DNA of 64,000 nt, taken from Bordetella genomosp. 9. Its GTDB lineage: Bacteria > Pseudomonadota > Gammaproteobacteria > Burkholderiales > Burkholderiaceae_B. Below, in pieces: positions 44,749 to 52,366 of the stretch. The stretch's first letter is position 1; each line of letters begins with the position of its first letter. The notes beneath the pieces are model-generated. The model saw only the letters and a list, made by a program, of their open reading frames with translations, did no database searches and was not told the origin of the DNA. Where the stretch lies: positions 1,054,001 to 1,118,000 of the forward strand of contig NZ_CP021109.1 of assembly GCF_002119725.1 (NCBI RefSeq), given 5' to 3'. The position numbers and the translations under genes are program-made.

Positions 44749-46004
44749 AGAGCGTCCGGAGGTACCAGCCGCCTGCCATGAGCCGGCGTGAAGCCGCTGC
44801 GCGTACGGCGATAGCGCGACACGGGCGAGTGCTGCGGCCGAGGCATCGTGCCGGCGCCAGGGACAGCGCATGGGCGCTTGCAATTGAGCTTCCTTTCGAT
44901 GGCACGGGCGATCGGCAGCCTGCGGCATCGCGCTGGCTAATGTGGAAGGACGCGGCGGTAGGCTTGTGCCTGCATCCGGGCGCGGTCGAAAGCTGGCTGG
45001 CAGCGAAGATGCCCGAGCTCGCCGCCAATGAACTGCCTGCCGCGTTTGTCGATGCAGTGATCGAAGCCTTGATTGAGGACATTTGGGCTTTGCTCCCAGA
45101 GGGAACGCCGCGTCCGGTCTTTCTCTCTGCTTGCCCGGACGGCCAGCAGCAAAGGCAGCATCGCTGGCATGCCGTAAGGCTTTCATTGCTTGGTGTCGGC
45201 ACGAATGCTCAGGTTTGCACCACCATGCTGGCGGACGACACCGCGTTGGGCAACCTCGCTGCCGTGCTCGCCGGCGTGCGGCCTGAGGCCGATCGCTTGC
45301 CGCTGTGCGGCATCCACGTACCCGTAGGGGCCGTGGTGGGGGAAACGTTTCTGAGCGTCGAAGAGATCCGTTCGCTGACGTTGGGCGACGTCGTGCTGTT
45401 CGATCGGCAGGCAGGATCTGGCCGTGATGAATCGTGGCTGGTGCTTCCCGGCCATCAGCGCGTGCGGGCCAGACGGGCCGCAAACACCTCCTCGGCATTT
45501 CTGATCATCGACCACTGGATTTCCGACATGACTGACCTTTCGTATCCGCCGCCTGACGCGCCGTCATTTCCCGACGAGCTTGCGCATACCGAAACGGCCG
45601 GTATCGACCCTGGCCTTGGCGCCGAGGGCGCCCAGCCCGGCATGGGAAGCGACATGGAAGAAAGCGACGCACACAGGGCCGCGGCATGCTCCGATGAGCA
45701 GACCAATCGCGGTCCGTCGGCCGATCCAGCCGCTTCCGCAGCTGCGGCCGGCGGTGCGCCCGACCTACGTGCGATTCCGGTCCATCTGACTTTCGATCTG
45801 GGACACAAGGCCGTATCGATCGCAGAGCTGCAGGAACTGCGTCCAGGAGAGATATTCGAACTGGGCCGCTCCATTCAAGACGGTCCCGTGTATGTCCGGG
45901 CCAACGGCAAATGCATCGGAATCGCCGATCTGGTCGATGTCGAAGGCCGGCTGGGCGCCCGCATCCTTGCCTTGAGCGACGGCGAGCATCCTGAATGTCT
46001 CTAA
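44745..46004 (+). CDS. sctQ: SctQ: cytoplasmic ring/sorting platform protein
   Basis: This protein has 419 residues. The N part is poorly conserved, the middle has an SpoA1-like domain (SVEEIRSLTLGDVVLFDRQAG, residues about 205-225), a linker rich in Ala/Glu/Pro follows (260-340), and a C-terminal SpoA2 domain ends it (VHLTFDLGHKAVSIAELQ to DVEGRLGARILALS). In Ysc systems the C-terminal fragment is also made from an internal start. It overlaps sctP and sctR slightly. Confidence 0.9.
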   Translation: MKSVRRYQPPAMSRREAAARTAIARHGRVLRPRHRAGARDSAWALAIELPFDGTGDRQPAASRWLMWKDAAVGLCLHPGAVESWLAAKMPELAANELPAAFVDAVIEALIEDIWALLPEGTPRPVFLSACPDGQQQRQHRWHAVRLSLLGVGTNAQVCTTMLADDTALGNLAAVLAGVRPEADRLPLCGIHVPVGAVVGETFLSVEEIRSLTLGDVVLFDRQAGSGRDESWLVLPGHQRVRARRAANTSSAFLIIDHWISDMTDLSYPPPDAPSFPDELAHTETAGIDPGLGAEGAQPGMGSDMEESDAHRAAACSDEQTNRGPSADPAASAAAAGGAPDLRAIPVHLTFDLGHKAVSIAELQELRPGEIFELGRSIQDGPVYVRANGKCIGIADLVDVEGRLGARILALSDGEHPECL

Positions 46005-46801
46005 GCGACATCGATCCAATCACCGTGATGGCGGTCATGGCCGCGGTGGCGCTTCTGCCCATCGCGGTTGTCATGACGACCTCATTCCTGAAAATCTCGG
46101 TCGTACTCGCCTTGCTTCGCAACGCCATCGGGGTGCAGCAGGTGCCGCCCAACATGGCGCTGAATGGGCTGGCGTTGATTCTGTCTGCCTATGTGATGGC
46201 TCCCGTTCTGGGACAGGTGGCGGATGCAATCCGTGAGCCGGAGACTCCCGTGGCACAGGGCAGTCATGACGCCTTGCGCGATGACGCCGTTGAAGCCGGG
46301 AATGGAGGAAGCAGCGAAGGGGGCGGCGGTTCCTCGGCGCCGCCGCCGGTCAGCCGGTACGCGCCAGGTGGCGCGAGCACGCCGGATGGTCCGGGCGCGG
46401 CGTCGGGCAAGCTGGACCGGATGCTGGATGCTGTCCAGCGGGGGGCGGCGCCGATGCGGGCCTTCATGATGAAGTTCAGCAAACCGGCGCATCGGCAATT
46501 CTTCGTCGACACGGCGGCGAGCCTGTGGGGCGAAGGCGCCGCCCGGGGACTGAAGGAAGACAATTTTTTCGTACTCGTGCCCGCGTTTGTCCTTTCGCAG
46601 CTGAACTCGGCGTTCCAGGTGGGTTTTCTCCTGTACCTGCCGTTCATCATCATCGACCTCATCGTCTCCAACGTATTGCTTGCAATGGGGATGATGATGG
46701 TGTCGCCCGTGACTATCGCGATCCCGCTGAAGCTGTTCCTCTTCGTGATGCTGGACGGCTGGACGCTGTTGATCAAGGGGTTGGTCCTCTCCTATTCGTA
46801 G
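45995..46801 (+). CDS. sctR: SctR: export gate membrane protein with an unusual linker insertion
   Basis: Membrane helices and motifs of the FliP/SctR family are intact: TTSFLKISVVLALLRNAIGVQQVPPNM, and after the insertion RQFFVDTAASLW, FFVLVPAFVLSQLNSAFQVGF, and LLAMGMMMVSPVTIAIPLKL. The protein has 268 residues against about 217 usual. The excess is a Gly/Ser/Pro/Ala-rich stretch at residues 85-138 in the loop between helix 2 and the conserved FM.KF segment. SctR, SctS and SctT build the core of the export gate. Confidence 0.94.
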   Translation: MSLSDIDPITVMAVMAAVALLPIAVVMTTSFLKISVVLALLRNAIGVQQVPPNMALNGLALILSAYVMAPVLGQVADAIREPETPVAQGSHDALRDDAVEAGNGGSSEGGGGSSAPPPVSRYAPGGASTPDGPGAASGKLDRMLDAVQRGAAPMRAFMMKFSKPAHRQFFVDTAASLWGEGAARGLKEDNFFVLVPAFVLSQLNSAFQVGFLLYLPFIIIDLIVSNVLLAMGMMMVSPVTIAIPLKLFLFVMLDGWTLLIKGLVLSYS

Positions 46802-46814
46802 ACGGAGAGGACCG

Positions 46815-46887
46815 CCCCAAGAGCGTTGACGCCGCTTCCCTCGAGCGTTGATGCGGCTCCCCTCGAGCGGCGCCGCCGACGGACCGG
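46815..46887. repeat. Diverged copy of the intergenic repeat between sctR and sctS
   Basis: The 3' part ctcgagcggcgccgccgacggaccgg in two pieces (46862-46875 and 46876-46887) matches about 20 of 26 bases of the 53-bp repeat at 20564. The 5' half (agcgttgacgccgcttccc) is present and partly doubled. It accounts for a 238-bp gap between two genes that nearly touch in other loci. Confidence 0.65.
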
Positions 46888-47039
46888 CGCCGCACCGGAT
46901 CTTTGGCGTACCCCAATCGGTGTTGTTTTCGTGGCTGGGCGGCGGCCTGCACGCGCAGGATGGGGGCCGCAGGAAGGTCGCGGTCAGGAGTCAAGGGGCA
47001 GGGAAAGGTGCGGACAATTTGTGGCAACGAAGGATCGGC

Positions 47040-47306
47040 ATGAACTCGAATGAGCTGGTGTTCTATTTGAAGCAGGCGCTTTATCTGGTGTTTTGGCTGT
47101 CCTTGCCCCTGTTGGGCGTGGCATCGGTCGTAGGGACGCTCTTTTCGCTCTTTCAGGCGTTGACCCAGATTCAGGAGCAGACGTTGTCCTTTGCTATCAA
47201 GCTGGTGGCGGTGTTTGCCACGCTTTTGTTGACGGCAGGATGGATAGGTTCGGAAATTTTCAACTATTCATTGTCGGTTTACGGAATCTTCCGAACTATT
47301 CGGTAA
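47040..47306 (+). CDS. sctS: SctS: export gate membrane protein
   Basis: This 88-residue protein has two membrane helices in a hairpin (QALYLVFWLSLPLLGVASVVG and FAIKLVAVFATLLLTAGWIG) with the conserved Q..T.IQEQTL between them. Size and motifs match FliQ/SctS. AAGGA stands ahead of the ATG. It is separated from sctR by a repeat-bearing gap. Confidence 0.95.
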   Translation: MNSNELVFYLKQALYLVFWLSLPLLGVASVVGTLFSLFQALTQIQEQTLSFAIKLVAVFATLLLTAGWIGSEIFNYSLSVYGIFRTIR

Positions 47307-47321
47307 CCAAGTTGGAACCGC

Positions 47322-48122
47322 ATGAGCGACTTCGTCACTTACGCCGCCGTCAAGGATCTGATGTTCGCTCTGACGGTCACTCAGCCGCGCATCCTGGTCA
47401 CGCTCATGATGTTGCCAGTATTCAGCAAGCAGCTACTGCCCGGCCGGCTGCGCGGCGCTGTCGCGGTCCCGCTCGGATTGCTCGTCACGCCATTGACGTT
47501 GCCGGGCGCGCAGGCCAGTGACTTGAGCCTGGCGCTGCTCGCAGCGCTCGTGGTGAAGGAAGCCTTCGTCGGCGTGGTTCTGGGCTTTTTCGCCGCCATT
47601 CCGTTTTGGATATTCGAAGCCATGGGATCCCTTATCGACTATCAGCGGGGCGCAAGTATGGGAGCACTCTTCAATCCGACGATGGGAACGGAAGCGACGC
47701 CACTGGCGATCGTATTCCAGCTGGCTTTTGGCGTCCTGTTCTTGAGTGGCGATGGAATCAACCTGATGCTTTCGATGTTGTTTGACAGTTTCCGCCTATG
47801 GGATCCCTGGCAGTGGGCCCCATCGCTGCGCATGGAAGTTGTACCGATCATGCTTTCCCAACTGGACCGTTTGATGCGGTTGGTGCTTCTGTTCGCCGCG
47901 CCGGCGATGGTCATGATGTTGCTTGCGGAACTGGGGCTGGCGCTGGCGAGCCGCTTCACCCCCCAGTTGCAGGTCTTTTTTCTAGCAATGCCGATAAAGA
48001 CGGCGATCGTCTTGCTCGTGATCGTGCTTTGCCTGGCCAATGTGTTCGAGCAAGGGGCGCTTGAAACGCGGCGGATCGCCGATACGATCCCGCTCCTCAC
48101 CGATCTGTGGCGGGCGCCGTGA
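47322..48122 (+). CDS. sctT: SctT: export gate membrane protein
   Basis: The 266-residue protein has six or so membrane helices and FliR/SctT motifs: VKEAFVGVVLGFFAAIPFWIFEAMGSLIDYQRG and GMEAT-like MGTEATPLAIVFQLAFGVLFLSG. It completes the SctR5S4T1 export gate. Its stop overlaps the sctU start. Confidence 0.95.
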   Translation: MSDFVTYAAVKDLMFALTVTQPRILVTLMMLPVFSKQLLPGRLRGAVAVPLGLLVTPLTLPGAQASDLSLALLAALVVKEAFVGVVLGFFAAIPFWIFEAMGSLIDYQRGASMGALFNPTMGTEATPLAIVFQLAFGVLFLSGDGINLMLSMLFDSFRLWDPWQWAPSLRMEVVPIMLSQLDRLMRLVLLFAAPAMVMMLLAELGLALASRFTPQLQVFFLAMPIKTAIVLLVIVLCLANVFEQGALETRRIADTIPLLTDLWRAP

Positions 48123-49216
48123 GCGAGGAAAAGACCGAAAAGCCGACGCCGAAGAAGCTCGATGACGCAAGGAAGAAGGGAGACGTCCCCTACAGCCGCG
48201 ATTTCACCCAGACCCTGCTGACGCTGGCGCTGCTCATCTTTCTCTTGGGAAATGGAACGCAGATTGTCGAAGATCTGCAGCGCATCATCCGCATCCCCGC
48301 TGGCCTTTACGAGCAGCCGTTCGGCGCCGCCTTGAAGCTCGCGTTCCTGGAGGGACGTGCGATTCTGCTGCAGGTGTTTGGCAAGGTTTTGGCCATCGTG
48401 ATTGGCGTTGGCCTTTTCGTCGAGTTCATCCAGATCGGCATCGTGGTGGCGGTGGAGAAGATCAAGCCGTCCGGCAAGAAGCTAAACGTGGTCGCCAACG
48501 TCAAAAACATTTTCTCGTCGCGAAACCTCGTCGAGGTACTCAAGTCCGCCGTCAAGATCGTCTGCTTTTCGTTGCTGGTCATCCTGCTGCTGCGGCAGGG
48601 GCTTGAGCCGTTGGTGCACAGCGCTGCGGCCGGCATGGATGGTTTGCTTTCCGTCATGGAGGCCTTGTTCCAGGTCTTGCTGGCCTACACCGCGATCTTC
48701 TGTCTTGTCATTGCTGGTTTTGACATGGGCTGGCAGCGCTGGCAGCGCACGCGGCGGCTCAAGATGACGAAGCAGGAGGTCACGCGGGAGCACAAGGACA
48801 TGGAGGGAAGGCCGGAGATCAAGCAGACGCGCAAGCGCCTGCATCAGGAGTTCGCCAACAGCGGCCCGGTGAATGCCGTTCGCAAGGCTTCCATGCTTGT
48901 TGTCAACCCTACGCATATCGCTGTTGCGCTGCGCTACGAGCCCGACATCACGCCGCTGCCGATTGTGCTGGCGAAGGGCCGCGACCGTCTAGCGCTCGAG
49001 ATGATCCAGATGGCAAGGCAGGTCGGCGTGCCGATCATGCGCGATGTACCGCTGGCGCGGGCGCTGCTGGCCGACGCCAGGGAGAACCAATACATACCGA
49101 GTGAGCTGGTCGTCCCCGTTGCCAAGATCCTTCGGGAGGTCCGCGACTTCGCGGATCGGGAAGGCGGCCCGGCGGGCGCACGCTCCGATTTCCATGGACA
49201 CGACGAACGTAAATGA
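48119..49216 (+). CDS. sctU: SctU: autocleaving export switch protein
   Basis: The 365-residue protein begins VSEEKTEKPTPKKLDDARKKG, the usual start of the family, from a GTG that overlaps the sctT stop (GTGA). A GTG four codons earlier (48107) is the alternative. Four membrane helices (residues about 25-210) lead to a cytoplasmic part with the NPTH self-cleavage site at residues 263-266. Cleavage lets the system switch from needle parts to later substrates. Confidence 0.95.
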   Translation: MSEEKTEKPTPKKLDDARKKGDVPYSRDFTQTLLTLALLIFLLGNGTQIVEDLQRIIRIPAGLYEQPFGAALKLAFLEGRAILLQVFGKVLAIVIGVGLFVEFIQIGIVVAVEKIKPSGKKLNVVANVKNIFSSRNLVEVLKSAVKIVCFSLLVILLLRQGLEPLVHSAAAGMDGLLSVMEALFQVLLAYTAIFCLVIAGFDMGWQRWQRTRRLKMTKQEVTREHKDMEGRPEIKQTRKRLHQEFANSGPVNAVRKASMLVVNPTHIAVALRYEPDITPLPIVLAKGRDRLALEMIQMARQVGVPIMRDVPLARALLADARENQYIPSELVVPVAKILREVRDFADREGGPAGARSDFHGHDERK

Positions 49217-51030
49217 AACGAATCAAGAAGCCCGGAAAACTATCGACTTCCATCCTTGGAGCTACTGCGCGCTATGGCTTTGCGTTGGCTGTGACGATCC
49301 TGTCGGCGACGGCCGCCAATGCGACTCCCACCTGGCCTATGGCGCCATACAGCTACTTCGCGAACAGCGAGCCGCTCGAAGAGGTACTGCGAAAGTTCGC
49401 CAGCGGCTTCAGTCTTGGTCTGCGCATGGCGCCAGGCGTGAATGGGCTGGTGAACGGCAAATTCACGGCGGCCAGCCCCAGCGATTTCATGGATAAGTTG
49501 TCCGGCGTCTATGGGTTCACCTGGTTCGTCTATGCAGGCACCCTTTATGTGAGTCCGGCCAGTGCGATGGTGACCAAAACGGTAAGCGTGGGCAGTGGCT
49601 CCATTTCGGGCGTACGGCAGGCGCTGGATCGATTGGGCGTACTCGATCCGCGATTTGGCTGGGGGGAAGTACCCACGCAGGGCCTGGCCCTGGTTTCGGG
49701 CCCCCCGCAATACGTCGATCTGGTGGAGCGTACGATAAAGTCCTTGCCGCGCAGCGATGGCCGGCAGGCGGTGGCGGTTTTTCGGCTGAAGTATGCATCG
49801 GTCAATGATCGCGTGGTCCGCTACCGCGATCAGACCGTGAAAACGCCCGGCCTGGCGACTGTCCTGCGTCAACTGGTGTCCGGCGGATCGATGACCGGCA
49901 GTGCCGCCATGGGTGGCATTGTTGGCGCGGCGCCCGGGAACGCGTCGGGAAACTATGCCGGGGCGGGAATCAACGGGTCGCCGGCGCCACTCGATGACGG
50001 GAGCGGCAATGCTGGCAACCTTCTTGCCGGCGGGATGCGCACTCAGCAAGCGATCGTGGAGGCGGATGCCCGTCTTAATGCGATCATCGTCCAGGATATT
50101 CCCGAGCGCATTCCAATCTACCGCGCCTTGATCGAACAGCTCGACGTGCCCAGTACGCTGATCGAGATAGAAGCGATGATCGTCAATGTCAGCGCCGACG
50201 CGTTGGACAAACTTGGCGTGAAGTGGGGGGCTACCGCGGGCAAGACGTCCGTTTCTTATGGCGGCGTTCCGCAGCAATTCGACGATGGCTTGGAACCGGG
50301 ATCGATCGGCATCGGCGTAACAGGGGTGCTACGGGCTCAGCTGACGGCGCTCGAGAAAAGGAACGAGGCAAATGTGCTGTCACGCCCGTCGGTTCTTACT
50401 GCCGACAATATGGGTGCGGTCCTCGATACTTCCAAGAGCTACTACATCAGTTTGAAGGGAGAACGCGTGGCTGCCGTCAAACAGGTCCAGGCGGGAACCA
50501 GCCTGAGGGTGACACCCCGGTACATTTCGTCTCCCTCCGGTCCGAAGGTCGAAATGGCCATCGATATCGACGACGGGGCGATCCTGGACGAGTCGCCCAA
50601 GGTGGACAACTATCCGATGACCACCGAGACCACGATCAGCACGCTGGCGACCGTGGCGGACGGCGACACGCTGTTGATTGGCGGGCTGCGGGTGACAACG
50701 GATCAGGACAAGAAGGTCAAGGTGCCCCTGTTGGGTGATATCCCGCTGATCGGTTCGCTGTTTTCGTACAAAGAACGTGCTTCCAACAAGCAATGGCGCT
50801 TGTTCCTGATTCGGCCTAGGGTGGTGCAGGTGAATGGGGAGCCGGTCTTGGCAACGTCGCTGAGCCGGTGGGGCGACGTAGTGAATGAGACCTGGGAAGC
50901 GGCCTCGCCGGCCTCTGCGCTCGAGCTGATGGGCCCGGCGTTGCGCCTGGCCAGCGAGGGAAACACCAAGGTCAATCACAGCATTGCAACGATGAGCCTT
51001 CCACCGTTGCCGGCTGCGGGAGGCCAATGA
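49213..51030 (+). CDS. sctC: SctC: outer-membrane secretin
   Basis: The 605-residue protein has a signal peptide (cleavage after TAANA, about residue 37), N0/N1/N3 ring domains (SYFANSEPLEEVLRKFASGFSLGL; VFRLKYASVNDRVV) and the C-terminal secretin domain (VLSRPSVLTADNMGAVLDTSKSYY; LLIGGLRVTTDQDKKVKVPLLGDIPLIGSLF). No separate pilotin gene of the bscW type was seen between sctU and sctC. Last gene of the plus-strand block. Confidence 0.95.
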   Translation: MKRIKKPGKLSTSILGATARYGFALAVTILSATAANATPTWPMAPYSYFANSEPLEEVLRKFASGFSLGLRMAPGVNGLVNGKFTAASPSDFMDKLSGVYGFTWFVYAGTLYVSPASAMVTKTVSVGSGSISGVRQALDRLGVLDPRFGWGEVPTQGLALVSGPPQYVDLVERTIKSLPRSDGRQAVAVFRLKYASVNDRVVRYRDQTVKTPGLATVLRQLVSGGSMTGSAAMGGIVGAAPGNASGNYAGAGINGSPAPLDDGSGNAGNLLAGGMRTQQAIVEADARLNAIIVQDIPERIPIYRALIEQLDVPSTLIEIEAMIVNVSADALDKLGVKWGATAGKTSVSYGGVPQQFDDGLEPGSIGIGVTGVLRAQLTALEKRNEANVLSRPSVLTADNMGAVLDTSKSYYISLKGERVAAVKQVQAGTSLRVTPRYISSPSGPKVEMAIDIDDGAILDESPKVDNYPMTTETTISTLATVADGDTLLIGGLRVTTDQDKKVKVPLLGDIPLIGSLFSYKERASNKQWRLFLIRPRVVQVNGEPVLATSLSRWGDVVNETWEAASPASALELMGPALRLASEGNTKVNHSIATMSLPPLPAAGGQ

Positions 51031-51034
51031 GCGC

Positions 51035-51055
51035 CCTGACGAGCTGCGGGTCAGG
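51035..51055. terminator. Possible shared hairpin between sctC and the ECF sigma gene
   Basis: CCTGAC (51035-51040) and GTCAGG (51050-51055) can pair across nine bases. It sits at the meeting point of two convergent genes. There is no T-run, so termination is only possible. Confidence 0.3.
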
Positions 51056-51683
51056 CGTCCAGGTACAAACCCTTGGATTGCAGCTTGTGCCGCAAGGCTG
51101 CACGCGCGCGGGAAAGGCGGCTGCGTATGGTGCCGACTGGGACCGTGAGCCTTGCGGCCGCCTCTTCATAGGTCATGTCGTTCAGCCCCATCATGAGCAG
51201 GATGCTGCGCATGTTCTCCGGGAGTTCGGCGATGGACTCTTCGAGCAGGCGCAACGTCTGGTTCTGTTCTGCCACGCCATCTGGCGCGAGCTCCTGTGAG
51301 GCGTGGTCGTGCAAAGCGTCTTCGCTGACGAAGTAGTAGCGGCATTCCGGCGCACGCGACAAATAGTTGCGCACCAGGTTCAGCGCGATGCCGTACAGCC
51401 AAGTGGAAAGCTGGGATTCGCCACGGAAGCTGTGATACGACTTGGCTGCTTCCAGAAACGCCTGTTGCGCGAGGTCTTCCGCGTCGGGGCAGTTGCCGAT
51501 GTGCTTGATGATGAAACGATGCAGACGCGTGGCGTGGTTCTGCACCAGCTCGCGGAACACGGCTTCGTAGGAATGGGTGGATGTTGCGATGGGGGTGCAT
51601 GCGGTCGCGCCATGTTTCGACACTTCGTAGGCAACGGGCAGGGCCGTCGATTCGCCGTGTGAGTGATCGTGAAGGTGTTGCAT
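51051..51683 (-). CDS. ECF sigma factor, HrpL/BtrS-like
   Basis: This 210-residue protein has region 2 (RLHRFIIKHIGNCPDAEDLAQQAFLEAAK and STWLYGIALNLVRNYL) and region 4 (LPENMRSILLMMGLNDMTYEEAAARL with GTIRSRLSRARAALR). There is no anti-sigma gene beside it. It converges on sctC. BtrS in Bordetella and HrpL in plant pathogens are ECF sigma factors that turn on the type III genes, and three HrpL-type boxes are found in this window. The role as their reader is an inference from family and position. Confidence 0.92.
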   Translation of the reverse strand: MQHLHDHSHGESTALPVAYEVSKHGATACTPIATSTHSYEAVFRELVQNHATRLHRFIIKHIGNCPDAEDLAQQAFLEAAKSYHSFRGESQLSTWLYGIALNLVRNYLSRAPECRYYFVSEDALHDHASQELAPDGVAEQNQTLRLLEESIAELPENMRSILLMMGLNDMTYEEAAARLTVPVGTIRSRLSRARAALRHKLQSKGLYLDA

Positions 51684-51948
51684 AAGGTAGCCAAGAGGTC
51701 ACGGGGCGGACCAGTATGGCGCAATCCCTGGTTCCCTCGAGCGTCTTGTTCACCCACACAAAACACCGCCTTAAACGTCGCTTCAACGCGCTAGAGAGCC
51801 AGTCCGAAATGCAGTGTGAATCGGGCTGAATGTGGCGTCGGAAACTTTACTTTCTGCGCGCGACGTGATGATCGGATGGAGGCACGAATACGTCCTACGT
51901 GGGCATTTTCCGTATCGCGTTCCCCTCCATGTGACGATGCCGCCACTC

Positions 51949-51989
51949 AGAAATTTCTCCTATGCGGCATTAGATGGGCTTCCTAGAAT
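51949..51989 (+). promoter_or_regulatory. Putative response-regulator site and -10 element ahead of the 86-residue gene
   Basis: AGAAATTTCT at 51949-51958 is a perfect 10-bp palindrome and TAGAAT at 51984-51989 is a -10 with 5 of 6 consensus bases. Centre (51953.5) to -10 is 30.5 bp, the same as at 24300-24342. A start near 51996 would leave about 94 bases before the ATG at 52090. Confidence 0.58.
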
Positions 51990-52089
51990 TGCCGTGGCCT
52001 CGCGCGAGAACGGCGACCTTCCCCCCCTGGTGTCTCCCTCCATCAGGTATGCCGCTCCGTCGCGAGCGCCGCTTGGGACAGGGCCGGCG

Positions 52090-52350
52090 ATGATGACGAA
52101 TATGAAAGAGATGTACTGGGTGTCGAGGATTTCCTCATGGAACTACATCGACATTGCGGGAAAGACCCATGGCCGCATAGATTGGTTCGACGAAATACTC
52201 GACCTGGGCTTCTGGTGGCAGACGGCTCATGAAAGCGGCTCGTGCTCCACGCTGGACCGTGCCAAGCGCAGTGTGGAAGAGGCATTGTGGCGGCGTGAGA
52301 TGGCGCTGGCGGCGCTTTGTGCGCCTTATGAGGCGATGCCTCAAACTTGA
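52090..52350 (+). CDS. Protein of unknown function at the right edge of the secretion locus
   Basis: The 86-residue protein is not recognised. It has five Trp (in YWVSRISSWNYIDIAG and GFWWQTAHES) and a helical, charged C-terminal third (DRAKRSVEEALWRREMALA). There is no signal peptide or membrane helix. The frame is open further upstream (to 51832), but the promoter-like element at 51949-51989 lies inside that extension, so I place the start at the ATG pair 52090/52093. It could be a small regulator, chaperone or effector; there is no evidence to choose. Confidence 0.5.
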   Translation: MMTNMKEMYWVSRISSWNYIDIAGKTHGRIDWFDEILDLGFWWQTAHESGSCSTLDRAKRSVEEALWRREMALAALCAPYEAMPQT

Positions 52351-52366
52351 ACGCGCCCCAGGGGCG

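Noticed and set aside
47314..47341. GGAACC-N15-TCACTTA between sctS and sctT
   Set aside because: It matches the box nearly as well, but a start from it would fall inside sctT after its ATG. GGAACC here more likely matches by chance near the sctT ribosome site.
51712..51735. GGAACC on the minus strand upstream of the ECF sigma gene as an autoregulatory hrp box
   Set aside because: The expected -10 block reads CTGGTCC at N15; no CCAC match, so autoregulation by this box is not supported.
51832..52089. Longer version of the unknown protein starting at 51832
   Set aside because: The promoter-like element at 51949-51989 lies inside it and no ribosome site precedes 51832.
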